From Corallococcus macrosporus DSM 14697 (GTDB taxonomy: Bacteria; Myxococcota; Myxococcia; Myxococcales; Myxococcaceae), in contig NZ_CP022203.1 of assembly GCF_002305895.1 (NCBI RefSeq), positions 8,884,001-8,948,000 of the forward strand: a stretch of 64,000 nt of DNA, written 5' to 3'. Shown in pieces: positions 1 to 8,818 of this stretch. Under the pieces are notes generated by a model, which saw nothing but the letters and a program-made list of their open reading frames with translations, was not told the DNA's origin and ran no database searches. How positions within the stretch are numbered: position 1 is the first letter of the stretch; every line of letters starts with the position of its first letter. Position numbers and translations under genes: made by a program.

Positions 1-1731
1 CAGGATGTCCGCGCCCTTGCCCAGCGAGATGCTGGCCGGCATCTCCACGAAGATGTTGATGTCCCCCTCGTCCAGCTCCGGGAGGAACTCGCTGCCCACG
101 CGCGAGCCCACCACGCCGGTGAAGAGCACCAGCGCCGCCATGCTGGCGAACACCAGCGTCTTGCGCGGCATCAGCCACGTCACCGCGCGGGCGTAGCCGT
201 CCCGCAGCGTGCCCAGCAGCCTCGGCTCCTTCACCTCCGCGTCCTTCGGCCGCAGCAGCAGCGCGCACAACGCGGGCACCACCGTCAGCGCGAAGACGAG
301 CGCCCCCACCAGCGCGAAGCTGTACGTCAGCGACAGCGGCCGGAAGATGCGGCCCTCCACGCGCTCCAGCGTGAAGACGGGGATGAGCGCCGCGATGATG
401 ATGGCCATGGCGAAGAACGTGGGCCGCGCCACGTCCAGCGCCGAGTGCAGGATGAGCCCCAGCATCTCCCCGCGCCGCCGGGGACGCTTCACCCCCGCTT
501 CATGCAGCACGTTCTCCACCAGCACCACCGCGCCATCCACCAGGATGCCGAAGTCGATGGCGCCCATGGAGATGAGGTTCGCCGGCAGGCCCACCAGCTT
601 CAGGCCGATGAAGGCCGTCAGCAGCGCCAGCGGGATGACGGACGCGACGATGAGCGAGCAGCGCAGGCTGCGCAGGAACAGCCACGCCACCGCCACCACC
701 AGCAGCGCGCCGTGCAGCAGGTTGTGGTGCACCGTGGACAGCGTGTGCCCCACCAGGTCGTTCCTGTCATAGAAGGGCTCGATGCGCATGCCCCTGGGCA
801 GCACCCGCGCGTTCAGCGCCTCCACCTTCGCGTGCACGCCCTCCAGCACCGTGCTGGGGTTCTCCCCTCGGCGCAGCAGCACCACGCCCTCGGTGACGTC
901 CATGTCCAGGTTGTGGCTCACCGACCCGCGGCGCGGCGTGTGCGACGCCACCACCCGCGCCACGTCGCCCACCGTCACCGGCGTGCCGTCCTCGCTCTTG
1001 AGCACGATGCCCTGCACGTCCCGCGCGCCGCGCAGGTAGCCCACGCCCCGGATGAGCAGCTCCTGGTCACCCTGGCGCAGGAAGCCGCCGCCCACGTTGC
1101 GGTTGGAGCGCTCCAGCGCCTCCGTGACGTCCGCCAGCGTCAGCTCGTGCGCGAGCAGCCGCGACGGGTCCACCTGGACGTGGAACTCCTTGAGGAAGCC
1201 GCCCAGGCTCAGCACGTCCGCCACGCCGGGCACCTGGCGCAGGTGCCTCGCGATGTTCCACTCCATCTCCGAGCGCGTCTCCGTCAGCGTGTGCCGGTCG
1301 CTCAGCACGCGGAACTGGTAGATTTTGCCCAGCGGCGTGGCCTCGGGCGCCAGCCGCACGTCCGCGCCGTCCGGCATGTCCGCGTTGGACATGCGCTCCC
1401 CCACGATGGTGCGCGCCTTGAACGGGTCCACGCCGTCATCAAAAGTCAGGAAGAGGAGCGACAGCCCGAAGAGGCTCTCGCTGCGCATCTGCACCATGCC
1501 CGGCGTGCCGTTGAGCACGCGCTCCAGGGGCACCGTCACCTGCCGCTCGATTTCCTCGGGCGCCAGCCCGGGCATCTGCGCGATGACATTCACCTGCAGG
1601 TTGGTGACGTCCGGGAACGCCTCCACCGGCGTCTCCAGGTAGGCCTTCACCCCGAAGAGGCCGATGCCCAGCGTCAGCAGCAGGACGGGCAGGCGGCGCT
1701 TCACACAGAACGCGATGAGTGCTCGCAACAT
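1..1731 (-). CDS. CusA/CzcA-family heavy-metal RND efflux pump, 3' part cut by window edge
   Basis: This is an inner-membrane proton-driven pump subunit that would export metal ions through a tripartite complex with the adaptor encoded immediately upstream. The reading frame is open for 577 codons from an ATG at 1731 to the window edge, so only about the first half of a roughly 1,000-residue protein is seen. It begins MLRALIAFCVKRRLPVLLL, a typical first membrane helix of the family, followed by the VEAFPDVTNLQVNV and APEEIERQVTVPLE segments of the periplasmic porter domain. Later come the helices around LVVAVAWLFLRSLRCSLIV and the GILVDGAVVLVENVLHE segment typical of the CzcA/CusA (HME-RND) group. 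The metal (Cu/Ag versus Co/Zn/Cd) cannot be decided from this part. The adaptor gene ends 22 bp upstream of its start, so the two probably form an operon. Confidence 0.9.
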   Translation of the reverse strand, partial: MLRALIAFCVKRRLPVLLLTLGIGLFGVKAYLETPVEAFPDVTNLQVNVIAQMPGLAPEEIERQVTVPLERVLNGTPGMVQMRSESLFGLSLLFLTFDDGVDPFKARTIVGERMSNADMPDGADVRLAPEATPLGKIYQFRVLSDRHTLTETRSEMEWNIARHLRQVPGVADVLSLGGFLKEFHVQVDPSRLLAHELTLADVTEALERSNRNVGGGFLRQGDQELLIRGVGYLRGARDVQGIVLKSEDGTPVTVGDVARVVASHTPRRGSVSHNLDMDVTEGVVLLRRGENPSTVLEGVHAKVEALNARVLPRGMRIEPFYDRNDLVGHTLSTVHHNLLHGALLVVAVAWLFLRSLRCSLIVASVIPLALLTAFIGLKLVGLPANLISMGAIDFGILVDGAVVLVENVLHEAGVKRPRRRGEMLGLILHSALDVARPTFFAMAIIIAALIPVFTLERVEGRIFRPLSLTYSFALVGALVFALTVVPALCALLLRPKDAEVKEPRLLGTLRDGYARAVTWLMPRKTLVFASMAALVLFTGVVGSRVGSEFLPELDEGDINIFVEMPASISLGKGADIL

Positions 1732-1752
1732 GGGTGGGTGTCCTCGCCGCGC

Positions 1753-2856
1753 CTAGAGAAGCTGGTCCGCCGCGCCATCCAGCAAGAGCGCGCCCCGCGT
1801 GACGACCGGGTCCCCCGGTGACAGGCCCTCGATGACCTGCACCCGGCCCTCCACCGGTTGCGCGACGACGACGGGGCGCCGCACGAAGGTGCCGGCCCCT
1901 TGCTGCACGTACACCACCGACTCCTTGCCGTTGCGCAGCAGCACCGCCTCCACCGGCAAGGTCAGGCTGGCGTCCGGCGCGTCGATGCGCACGCGCCCGA
2001 ACATGCCGGGCCGCAGCCCCTGCTCCGGCGCGTCCAGGGTGATGCGCACCGGCGCCGTCCGCGAGCCGCCCGCCACCACCGCGCCCACCGACTCCACCTT
2101 CCCCTCCAGCGGCGCGTGCACCGACGGCAGCGTCACCCGCGCCCGCGCGCCCTCGCGCACCCGCGGCAAGTCACGCTCGAACACGTCCGCCACCACCCAC
2201 AGCGCCGACGGGTCCCCCACCTCCACCAGCACGTCCCCGCCCGGCTGCACGGCGATGCCCTCCGCCGCGCTCCGGCTCAACACCGTGCCCGCCAGCGGCG
2301 CGCGCAGCACCACCGTGGTGCCGCTGCCCGTGCCCACGAAGCCCACGGACGCCTGCGCCCGCGCCAGCTCCGCCCGCGCCTCCGCCAGCCGCGTCTCCGC
2401 GGACAGGCGCTCGCGCTCCGTCGTCACGCCCTGCTCCAGCATGCGGGCCTCGCGGTCGAAGGCGACCTGGGCCTCGCGCAGCGCCGCCGTCGCCGTGGCC
2501 ACCGCCGTGCGCGCCGCCGCGGCCTCCGGGCAGTCCAGCGTCACCAGCGCGTCCCCCGGCCTCACCGTGTCGCCGGTGCGCACGTGGACGCTCACCACCC
2601 GGCCCGCCAGGGGCGCCACCAGCCGGGACAGCGCCCCGTCCCGGAAGGCCACGCGCGCGGGCGCCTGGATCGCCGCGCTGCTGGCGTCCGCCCTCACCGG
2701 GCTGACGGTGACGAAGGCCCAGGAGGCCTCGGCGAGCTTCACCACCCCCTCCTTCACGGGGGCGGGCGCCGCGCGCTCGGCGGGGGCGGAGGAGGTGGCC
2801 GCGCCCGAGCAGGCGGCGGAGAAGGCCCAGAGGCCAAGGAGCAGGGTCCTGTTCAT
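1753..2856 (-). CDS. RND efflux periplasmic adaptor (membrane fusion) lipoprotein
   Basis: This is the CusB/HlyD-type adaptor that would link the pump to an outer-membrane channel. I choose the ATG at 2856 (MNRTLLLGLWAFSAACSG) over an upstream start at 2886 because it gives a standard lipoprotein signal with the lipobox FSAAC. Then follow a low-complexity Ala/Pro linker, a barrel-sandwich/lipoyl half (VVSVHVRTGDTVRPGDALV), a coiled-coil hairpin rich in Glu, Arg and Ala, the second lipoyl half (VVLRAPLAGTVLSRSAAEG) and a beta-barrel (PGMFGRVRIDAPDASLTLP). About 367 residues is normal. There is no obvious His/Met metal-binding N-terminal extension, so specificity is open. It lies directly upstream of the pump gene in the same direction. 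No outer-membrane factor gene lies in view; it may lie beyond the window edge. Confidence 0.88.
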   Translation of the reverse strand: MNRTLLLGLWAFSAACSGAATSSAPAERAAPAPVKEGVVKLAEASWAFVTVSPVRADASSAAIQAPARVAFRDGALSRLVAPLAGRVVSVHVRTGDTVRPGDALVTLDCPEAAAARTAVATATAALREAQVAFDREARMLEQGVTTERERLSAETRLAEARAELARAQASVGFVGTGSGTTVVLRAPLAGTVLSRSAAEGIAVQPGGDVLVEVGDPSALWVVADVFERDLPRVREGARARVTLPSVHAPLEGKVESVGAVVAGGSRTAPVRITLDAPEQGLRPGMFGRVRIDAPDASLTLPVEAVLLRNGKESVVYVQQGAGTFVRRPVVVAQPVEGRVQVIEGLSPGDPVVTRGALLLDGAADQLL

Positions 2857-2958
2857 GCCCCAGCCCCTGGGCAAGTCCCGGTCCACGGCGACGCGGCCTC
2901 AACCCACGAGAATCATTGAGACTGGCCACGCTCACCGGGCAGGCGTGACTGGTGCTTA

Positions 2959-4491
2959 TTGAACCACCTGTGCACTTTCGCCACAGTGCCCGGCGTGCGC
3001 ATCTCCACGAAGCTGGGCCTGGGCCTGACGCTGACGAGCGCCGTCATCCTGGGCGCCTACGGCTACAGCCAGCTCCGCAAGGAGGCGCACGACCTGCGCA
3101 CGGCCACCGAGCAGGCCACCCGCCTGCTGGCCACGGCGCTCCAGGTGGCCATGGAGAACGCGCTGCGGGACGGACAGGCGGCGGACGTGGATGAAATCCT
3201 CGAGTCGCTGGAGCACCGCGACCCCACGGTGGACGTGTTCGTCTTCGACGCCCAGGCCGTCCCCGTGGTGCGCTCCCCGGGCAGCTCGCGGACGCTGCAC
3301 CTGGTGGAGGACGCCTCCCGGCGGGTGCTGAAGACGCGGCACGCCCTCACCCACTTCGCCGGCCCGGAGAAGCTGTCGCACCTGCTCATCGTCCTGCCGC
3401 TGAGCAGCGAGGACGGCGCCGCGGTGGTGGGGGCGCTCGCGGTGCTGAAGCCACTGGACGGGCTGCGGCAGGACTTGGAGTCCACCACCCGCTCCACCGT
3501 GCTGTCGGTGCTGACGCTCATCGCCGGCATCTCCGTGGTGGGCTGGCTGCTGCTGCTGCTCTCCCTCCAGCGCCCCCTGGAGCGCGTGGTGCGGGCCATG
3601 CGCGCGGTGCGCGGCGGCGACTTCACCGCCACGGTGACGGCCGGCGGTGACGACGAGGTGGGCGAGGTCGTCCAGGCCTTCAACGGCATGGTGAAGGAGC
3701 TGGGCGAGGCGCGGCAGCGGCTGTCCGCCGAGGCGGAGTCGCGGCGGGCGCTGGAGGCGGGCCTGCGGCGCGTGGACAAGCTGGCCGCCGTGGGGCAGCT
3801 CTCCGCGGGGCTGGCGCACGAAATCGGCTCGCCGCTGCTCATCCTCAACGGGCGGGCCCAGGCCCTGGCCGCGCGCGCCGAGCTGCCCGACGACGTGCGC
3901 CGCAACGCGGGCATCCTGGTGGAGCAGTCGGAGCGCATCGAGCGCATCGTCCGCCAGCTCCTGGACCTGGCCCGCCGCAAGCCGTCGAGGCTGGAGCCCC
4001 TGGACGCGCTCGCCTCCGTGCGCGCGGTGGTGGAGCTGCTGGAGTTCGACGCGCGCAAGCGCGACGTGCGGCTGAGCTTCCATTGCGAGCAGCCCCTGCC
4101 CCGCGTGCTGGCGGACGGCGACGGGCTCCAGCAGGTGGCGCTCAACCTGCTCACCAACGCGCTGCGCGCCACGCCCCGGGGCGGCGAGGTGCGCGTGTCA
4201 CTTTCGCCGTCCACCTTCCAGCCCGCCCCCGGCCTGCGCGAGCGCCACGGCGTGCGCCTGTCCGTGGAGGACACCGGCGTGGGCATGGATGAAGCGGCGC
4301 TGGAGCGCGTCTTCGAGCCCTTCTTCACCACCTGGAGCGCCCACGGCGGCACGGGCCTGGGCCTGCCGGTGGTGAAGGCCATCATCGCCGAGCACGGCGG
4401 CGCCGTGACGGTGGCGTCCCGCGCGGGCCAGGGCACCCACTTCGCCGTGCACATTCCTTCCGAGAAGGGAGAGGGGGCGGGGGCGGTATGA
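2959..4491 (+). CDS. Membrane sensor histidine kinase (epsJ position of the eps cluster)
   Basis: This is a two-component sensor kinase that probably phosphorylates the regulator overlapping its 3' end. Two membrane helices (about residues 17-35 and 180-205) bracket a periplasmic sensor of about 145 residues, followed by a HAMP linker (LQRPLERVVRAMRAVRGGDF). The H-box is LAHEIGSPL with the phospho-accepting His near residue 287. The N-box is NLLTNAL, and the ATP-binding boxes read DTGVGMDEAALERVFEPFF and GGTGLGLPVVKAI. The first Met may be too early: GTG codons at 2986 and 2995 are alternatives. The stop overlaps the next ATG (ATGA), implying translational coupling. In M. xanthus the same position next to the nla24-type regulator is occupied by a sensor kinase of the EPS region; orthology is inferred from order. 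Confidence 0.9.
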   Translation: MNHLCTFATVPGVRISTKLGLGLTLTSAVILGAYGYSQLRKEAHDLRTATEQATRLLATALQVAMENALRDGQAADVDEILESLEHRDPTVDVFVFDAQAVPVVRSPGSSRTLHLVEDASRRVLKTRHALTHFAGPEKLSHLLIVLPLSSEDGAAVVGALAVLKPLDGLRQDLESTTRSTVLSVLTLIAGISVVGWLLLLLSLQRPLERVVRAMRAVRGGDFTATVTAGGDDEVGEVVQAFNGMVKELGEARQRLSAEAESRRALEAGLRRVDKLAAVGQLSAGLAHEIGSPLLILNGRAQALAARAELPDDVRRNAGILVEQSERIERIVRQLLDLARRKPSRLEPLDALASVRAVVELLEFDARKRDVRLSFHCEQPLPRVLADGDGLQQVALNLLTNALRATPRGGEVRVSLSPSTFQPAPGLRERHGVRLSVEDTGVGMDEAALERVFEPFFTTWSAHGGTGLGLPVVKAIIAEHGGAVTVASRAGQGTHFAVHIPSEKGEGAGAV

Positions 4492-5843
4492 GCACTCCCA
4501 GAAGACGCCTGCTCATCCTGGATGATGACGCGGGGGTGGTGGACTTCCTCCGCGAGTCCCTGGACGCGCGCGGCTACGAAGCCGTGGGGCGCACCTCGCC
4601 CGAGGAGGCGCTGGCCCTCTTCGAGCGTGAGCCCTTCGACCTGGTCATCACCGACGTGGAGATGCCCCGCATGCGCGGCACGGAGGTGCTGGAGGCGCTG
4701 CTGACGCGCAAGCCGGGCCAGCTCGTGGTGCTCATCACCGCCTTCGGCAGCGTGGAGCTGGCGGTGGCGGCGGTGAAGGCGGGCGCCTGCGACTTCGTCA
4801 CCAAGCCCTTCAACATCGACGCGCTGGTCCTCACGCTGGAGCGCGCCTTCCGCGAGCGGCAGCTCCGCCGCGAAATCGTCCGCCTGCGCGCGGCCGTCCC
4901 CGGCGACACGCCCGGCGGCCTGGTGGCCCGCAGCCCCGCCATGCAGAAGGCGCTGGAGGTGTCCCGCCGCGCCGCGCGCAGCGACGCCACCGTGCTGCTC
5001 ACCGGCGAGACGGGCACCGGCAAGAGCGCCCTGGCGCGCTTCATCCACGAGTCCAGCCCCCGGCGCGCCCAGCCCTTCCTCCAGCTCAACTGCGCCGCCC
5101 TGCCCTCGGGCCTGGCGGAGAGCGAGCTGTTCGGCGCCAGGCGCGGGGCCTACACCGACGCGCGCGAGGACCGGGCCGGCGTCTTCGTGTCGGCCGGCGG
5201 CGGCACGCTCTTCCTGGACGAGGTGGGCGAGCTGTCGCTGGAGGTGCAGGCCAAGCTGCTCCAGGCCCTGGAGACGGGGCGCGTGCGCCCGCTGGGCTCC
5301 AGCACGGAGGCGCCCGTGCGCGCCCGCGTGCTGGCCGCCACCAACCAGCCGCTGGAGGTGCTGCTGCGCGAGGGCCGCTTCCGCGCGGACCTCTACTACC
5401 GCCTCAACGTCATCCGCATCGAGGTGCCCCCGCTGCGCGAGCGGCGCGAGGACCTCCTCCCGCTGGTGGACTTCTTCCTCGGGCGCCTGGGCGAGCAGCA
5501 GCAGCGCGAGGTGCTGGGCGTGTCCGCCACCGCGATGAAGCGGCTGCTGGCCCACGCGTGGCCCGGCAACGTGCGCGAGCTGGCCAACCTGCTGGAGCGC
5601 GCGGTGGCTTTGGCCGACCACGACACGCTGGTGCCGGAGGACTTCGACCTGCCGGGCGGCGGCGACGGCGGCCTGGCGTCGCTGCTGGACCGCGCCTCGG
5701 GAGAGGCCGCGCCCCTGGAGGAGGTGGAGCGCGCCTACGTGCGCCGGGTGGTGGAGGCCCAGGGCGGCAACAAGGCCGCCGCCGCGCGCATCCTGGGCAT
5801 CAACCGGCGCACGCTGTACCGCAAGCTGGACCTGGAGGAGTGA
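4488..5843 (+). CDS. epsI: NtrC-family response regulator (EpsI/Nla24 type)
   Basis: This is a DNA-binding response regulator of the enhancer-binding family. The receiver domain has the phosphorylation motif LVITDVEMPRMRG. The AAA+ domain has Walker A GETGTGKSALARF and Walker B GGTLFLDEVGEL, and a Fis-type helix-turn-helix closes the protein (NKAAAARILGINRRTLYRK). The loop that normally reads GAFTGA and contacts sigma-54 reads GAYTDA here (encoded near 5147-5164), so the usual glycine is replaced by aspartate. It overlaps the upstream kinase gene by four bases and is followed nine bases later by the convergent glycosyltransferase. In M. xanthus the equivalent gene (epsI, also called nla24) controls exopolysaccharide production and motility; the name is transferred from synteny. 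Confidence 0.88.
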   Translation: MSTPRRRLLILDDDAGVVDFLRESLDARGYEAVGRTSPEEALALFEREPFDLVITDVEMPRMRGTEVLEALLTRKPGQLVVLITAFGSVELAVAAVKAGACDFVTKPFNIDALVLTLERAFRERQLRREIVRLRAAVPGDTPGGLVARSPAMQKALEVSRRAARSDATVLLTGETGTGKSALARFIHESSPRRAQPFLQLNCAALPSGLAESELFGARRGAYTDAREDRAGVFVSAGGGTLFLDEVGELSLEVQAKLLQALETGRVRPLGSSTEAPVRARVLAATNQPLEVLLREGRFRADLYYRLNVIRIEVPPLRERREDLLPLVDFFLGRLGEQQQREVLGVSATAMKRLLAHAWPGNVRELANLLERAVALADHDTLVPEDFDLPGGGDGGLASLLDRASGEAAPLEEVERAYVRRVVEAQGGNKAAAARILGINRRTLYRKLDLEE

Positions 5844-5852
5844 GGCGCCGCC

Positions 5853-7169
5853 TCAGTCCGCCAGCGGCATGCCCCAGTCCGGCTGAGCGCGCTCGCCCAG
5901 CACCCAGCGGTACACCTCCAGCACCTGCTCCGCCTTCGCCTCCCAGGTGAAGTGCTTGAAGATGCGCTCGCGGGCGCGCTCCCCCATGGGGCGGATGACG
6001 GACGGGTCCGCCGCCAGCTTCGTGAGCACCTCGCGCACGCGCTGGACGATTTCCTCCGGCGTGCCCATCTGGATGGCGAAGCCGGTGGCCGGGCTCACGA
6101 TTTCCCCCGGGCCGCCGTAGTCCATGACGATGGGCACCAGCCCCAGCGCCATGGCCTCGCACACCACCGCGCCGCCGAACTCGCGCACGCTGGGGAAGCC
6201 GAAGACGTGGTTCTTCGCCAGCCGGCCCTGGAGTTCGTGGTGCTTCACCCAGCCGGCGAAGGTGACGCCGGACTCGATGCCCTCGCGCGCCGCCTGGGCC
6301 TTGAGGTTGGCCATCTCCTGCCCGTCACCGATGTACTCCAGCACCACCTTGCCCTCGCGGATGAGCGGCGCGGCGGCCTCCATCAGCATGGCCATGCCCT
6401 TGTAGGGCACGAAGCGGCCCACGAAGGCCACCCGCAGCGGCAGCTCCACCGGGCCCTCCGACTTCGCCGTGCCGAAGCGCCGGGTGTCGATGGCGTTCTC
6501 CGGCACGTACACCGTCTTGCCCTGCCACCGCGCCGGCACCTGGCCTCGCGTGGCGCGCGAGCCGGTGAGGATGGCGGACGCGTGCTCCCGCGTGGACTTG
6601 TAGAAGGGCATCAGCTTGTAGACGTCCCGCACGTAGCTGAGCCACTCCTTCTCCCGCCGCCGCGCGCCGCCAAAGCCCTTGGGCCACGGCAGGCCGCCGT
6701 TGAGCGGCCCCATGACGAAGGGCACGCCCGCCTTCTTGCAGCGCGCCGCCAGGGTGCTGGGCGTGGTGGGGCTGATGGGCGTGTAGCGGTGCACCAGGTC
6801 GAACTCCCCCGCCTCGATGCGCGGGCCGAAGCGGCGCCAGAGCACCTCCTCGAAGTAGTAGTAGGGCAGCGCGCTCAGCGCGGTGGCCGTCGTCCAGCCC
6901 ACCCCCGTCTTGCCCCGCAGCACCTCGCCCACCTTGTCGAGCGGCTTCTCCACCGGCGTGGAGTCCAGCGCGGTGAACCGGGAGCCCTCCTGCACGCCCT
7001 GCTTGAGGATGTTCTCCCGGTTGCGCACGTGGGTGACCAGGTGCACGTCCGCCACCTCGGCCAGGGCGCGGTAGAGCGACCAGCCTTCGAGCGGGACGCT
7101 CACCCAGTCGGGGTTGCACAGCTCGGCAATCAGGAGGACGCGAGGGCGGGGAGCAGGCATACGTGCCAC
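5853..7169 (-). CDS. epsH: GT4-family glycosyltransferase (EpsH type)
   Basis: This 438-residue GT-B fold glycosyltransferase probably adds one sugar to the lipid-linked exopolysaccharide repeat on the cytoplasmic face. It has a Rossmann start (PRVLLIAELCNPDWVSVPLEG), a hinge region RVAFVGRFVPYKGMAML typical of GT4 enzymes, and the retaining-enzyme EX7E motif EFGGAVVCE near residue 340, followed by GLVPIVMDYGGPGEIV. No signal peptide or membrane helix is seen. It is convergent with the NtrC-like regulator and divergent from the polymerase-like gene starting at 7217, so the 47-bp gap 7170-7216 should hold both translation starts and little more. The donor sugar cannot be told. The symbol follows the M. 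xanthus eps order. Confidence 0.85.
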   Translation of the reverse strand: MARMPAPRPRVLLIAELCNPDWVSVPLEGWSLYRALAEVADVHLVTHVRNRENILKQGVQEGSRFTALDSTPVEKPLDKVGEVLRGKTGVGWTTATALSALPYYYFEEVLWRRFGPRIEAGEFDLVHRYTPISPTTPSTLAARCKKAGVPFVMGPLNGGLPWPKGFGGARRREKEWLSYVRDVYKLMPFYKSTREHASAILTGSRATRGQVPARWQGKTVYVPENAIDTRRFGTAKSEGPVELPLRVAFVGRFVPYKGMAMLMEAAAPLIREGKVVLEYIGDGQEMANLKAQAAREGIESGVTFAGWVKHHELQGRLAKNHVFGFPSVREFGGAVVCEAMALGLVPIVMDYGGPGEIVSPATGFAIQMGTPEEIVQRVREVLTKLAADPSVIRPMGERARERIFKHFTWEAKAEQVLEVYRWVLGERAQPDWGMPLAD

Positions 7170-7216
7170 TCCATCTATCCCAACCCGTGCCTGGGATGTA
7201 GCCTCCTCCGGTCCCG

Positions 7217-8803
7217 ATGTACGCCCCTCACCGGCCGCCCTACCTGCGCTACACCGCGCTGCTCGCCTTCCTGGTGCTGGCCACCGTGGGCGGCGCCCTC
7301 CTCCACCCCGTCGTGGCCCTGGCCCCGGTGCTGGGGCTGGGGGTGGTGTGGGTCATCTTGAAGGTGCCGGTGAAGTACCCGGTGGTGGTGGTGACCTGGC
7401 TCGTCCTGGCGGTGGACTACGTGCCGGAGCGGCCCCAGGCGGGCCTCTGGCCCTCGCCGCTGTACCCGCTGGGCGAGCTGATGTTCGCGCAGCTCAGCTA
7501 CATCACCAAAATCGGGGCGCTGCGCTTCCCGCTGGTGGACGTGCTCATCCTGGGGCTGATGGGGCTGGCGATGTACCGCCGGGTGAAGGGGTCCAGCATC
7601 GACCCGGAGCCCCTGCCCATGCCGCGGCCGCTGCTCTTCGCGGTGGCGCTGTCCCTCATCGCCATCCTCTGGATGGAGGTGCGGGGTATCGCCCGGGGCG
7701 GGGACATCAAGAACTCGCTCTGGCAATGGCACCAGGCCGCGATGATGCCCTTCATCGTCGCCATGTATCACTACGCGATGCGGGGGCCGGAGGACTGGCC
7801 CCTCTTCGCGAAGACCATCATCCTGGCCGGCCTCACCAAGTCCGCGGTGAGCACCTACTTCGCCATGGTGGTGGTGCACGAGCTGGGGGTGGAGGTGGAG
7901 TACACCACGTCCCACTCGGACTCGATGACCTTCGTCTTCGCCCTGCTGGTGGCGGTGCTGCGCTTCGTGGAGAAGCCCAAGTCCGCGCACGTGCTGCGCG
8001 GCCTGAGCATCATCGCGCTCATCGGCATTGGCATGATTTTCAACGACCGGCGCCTGGCCTACGTCAGCTTCGCCGGCTGCCTGCTGGCGGCCTTCCTCAT
8101 CAACCCGTGGACGCCGCTGAAGAAGTTCCTGGTCCGGCTGACGCCCTTCTTCGTGCCCTTCATCGTCGTGTACATCGCGGCGGGGTGGAACTCCGGCTCG
8201 TCCGTCTTCGCGCCGGTGCAGACCATCCGCTCGCTGATTGATGGCCAGGGCGGCGAGGGCAACCTGGACTACCGCGACATCGAGAACCTGGACATGATCG
8301 CGACGTGGGCCCAGTTCCCCATATTGGGCACCGGCTACGGCCATGAGTTCCTGGAGCCCATCCCGCTGCCGGACATCGCCTTCGTCTTCCCCCAGTACCG
8401 CTTCCACCCGCACAACTCGCTGCTGGGGCTCTTCGCCTTCGGCGGGATGCTGGGCTACACGGGCGTGTGGCTGTACCTGGCCGTCACCGTCTACCTGGTG
8501 GTGCGCGCGTACCACCGCTCCAACGTGTCGGAGCACCGCGCCGCCGCGCTCATCATCGTGGGGCTGGTGGCCACGTACATCAACCAGGTGTTCGGCGACA
8601 TGGGCATCATCTCGTACATCTGCACGTTCCAGATATCGCTGGCCGTGGCGATGACGGGGAAGCTCGCGGTGCACACCGGCGCGTGGCCCATGCCCCGCAG
8701 CCGGCTGCTGGGCGCGGCGCCCACCGCGCCCGTGCCGCCGCCGGGCGCCATCACCTATCCGAACGAGGAAGCCCCCGAGCCCACCGCCGCGCGCAAGGGC
8801 TGA
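7217..8803 (+). CDS. wzyX: Polytopic membrane protein, Wzy/O-antigen-ligase-like polymerase
   Basis: A 528-residue integral membrane protein with about ten to twelve hydrophobic helices, for example LALAPVLGLGVVWVIL, ALSLIAILWMEV, AHVLRGLSIIALIGIGM and ALIIVGLVATYINQVFG. A large extracytoplasmic loop precedes a segment reading YRFHPHNSLLGLFAFGGMLG, where the H-x-H-N signature is common in the O-antigen ligase/polymerase superfamily. The role would be to join exopolysaccharide repeat units at the periplasmic face in a Wzx/Wzy pathway. The position inside the eps cluster, between epsH and epsF, matches the EPS polymerase gene of M. xanthus (wzyX), which is the basis of the symbol. Polymerase and ligase activities cannot be separated from sequence alone. 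The C-terminal tail is proline-rich and cytosolic. It ends 15 bp from the convergent hybrid kinase gene. Confidence 0.8.
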   Translation: MYAPHRPPYLRYTALLAFLVLATVGGALLHPVVALAPVLGLGVVWVILKVPVKYPVVVVTWLVLAVDYVPERPQAGLWPSPLYPLGELMFAQLSYITKIGALRFPLVDVLILGLMGLAMYRRVKGSSIDPEPLPMPRPLLFAVALSLIAILWMEVRGIARGGDIKNSLWQWHQAAMMPFIVAMYHYAMRGPEDWPLFAKTIILAGLTKSAVSTYFAMVVVHELGVEVEYTTSHSDSMTFVFALLVAVLRFVEKPKSAHVLRGLSIIALIGIGMIFNDRRLAYVSFAGCLLAAFLINPWTPLKKFLVRLTPFFVPFIVVYIAAGWNSGSSVFAPVQTIRSLIDGQGGEGNLDYRDIENLDMIATWAQFPILGTGYGHEFLEPIPLPDIAFVFPQYRFHPHNSLLGLFAFGGMLGYTGVWLYLAVTVYLVVRAYHRSNVSEHRAAALIIVGLVATYINQVFGDMGIISYICTFQISLAVAMTGKLAVHTGAWPMPRSRLLGAAPTAPVPPPGAITYPNEEAPEPTAARKG

Positions 8804-8818
8804 GCCCCCGCCACGGCG

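Noticed and set aside
445-1821. 458-codon open frame on the plus strand, and similar long frames opposite real genes (for example 3063-5621 minus and 28650-31409 minus)
   Set aside because: They are antisense or out-of-frame shadows of GC-rich genes with clear families. Their products are His/Arg/Gln-rich with no motif.
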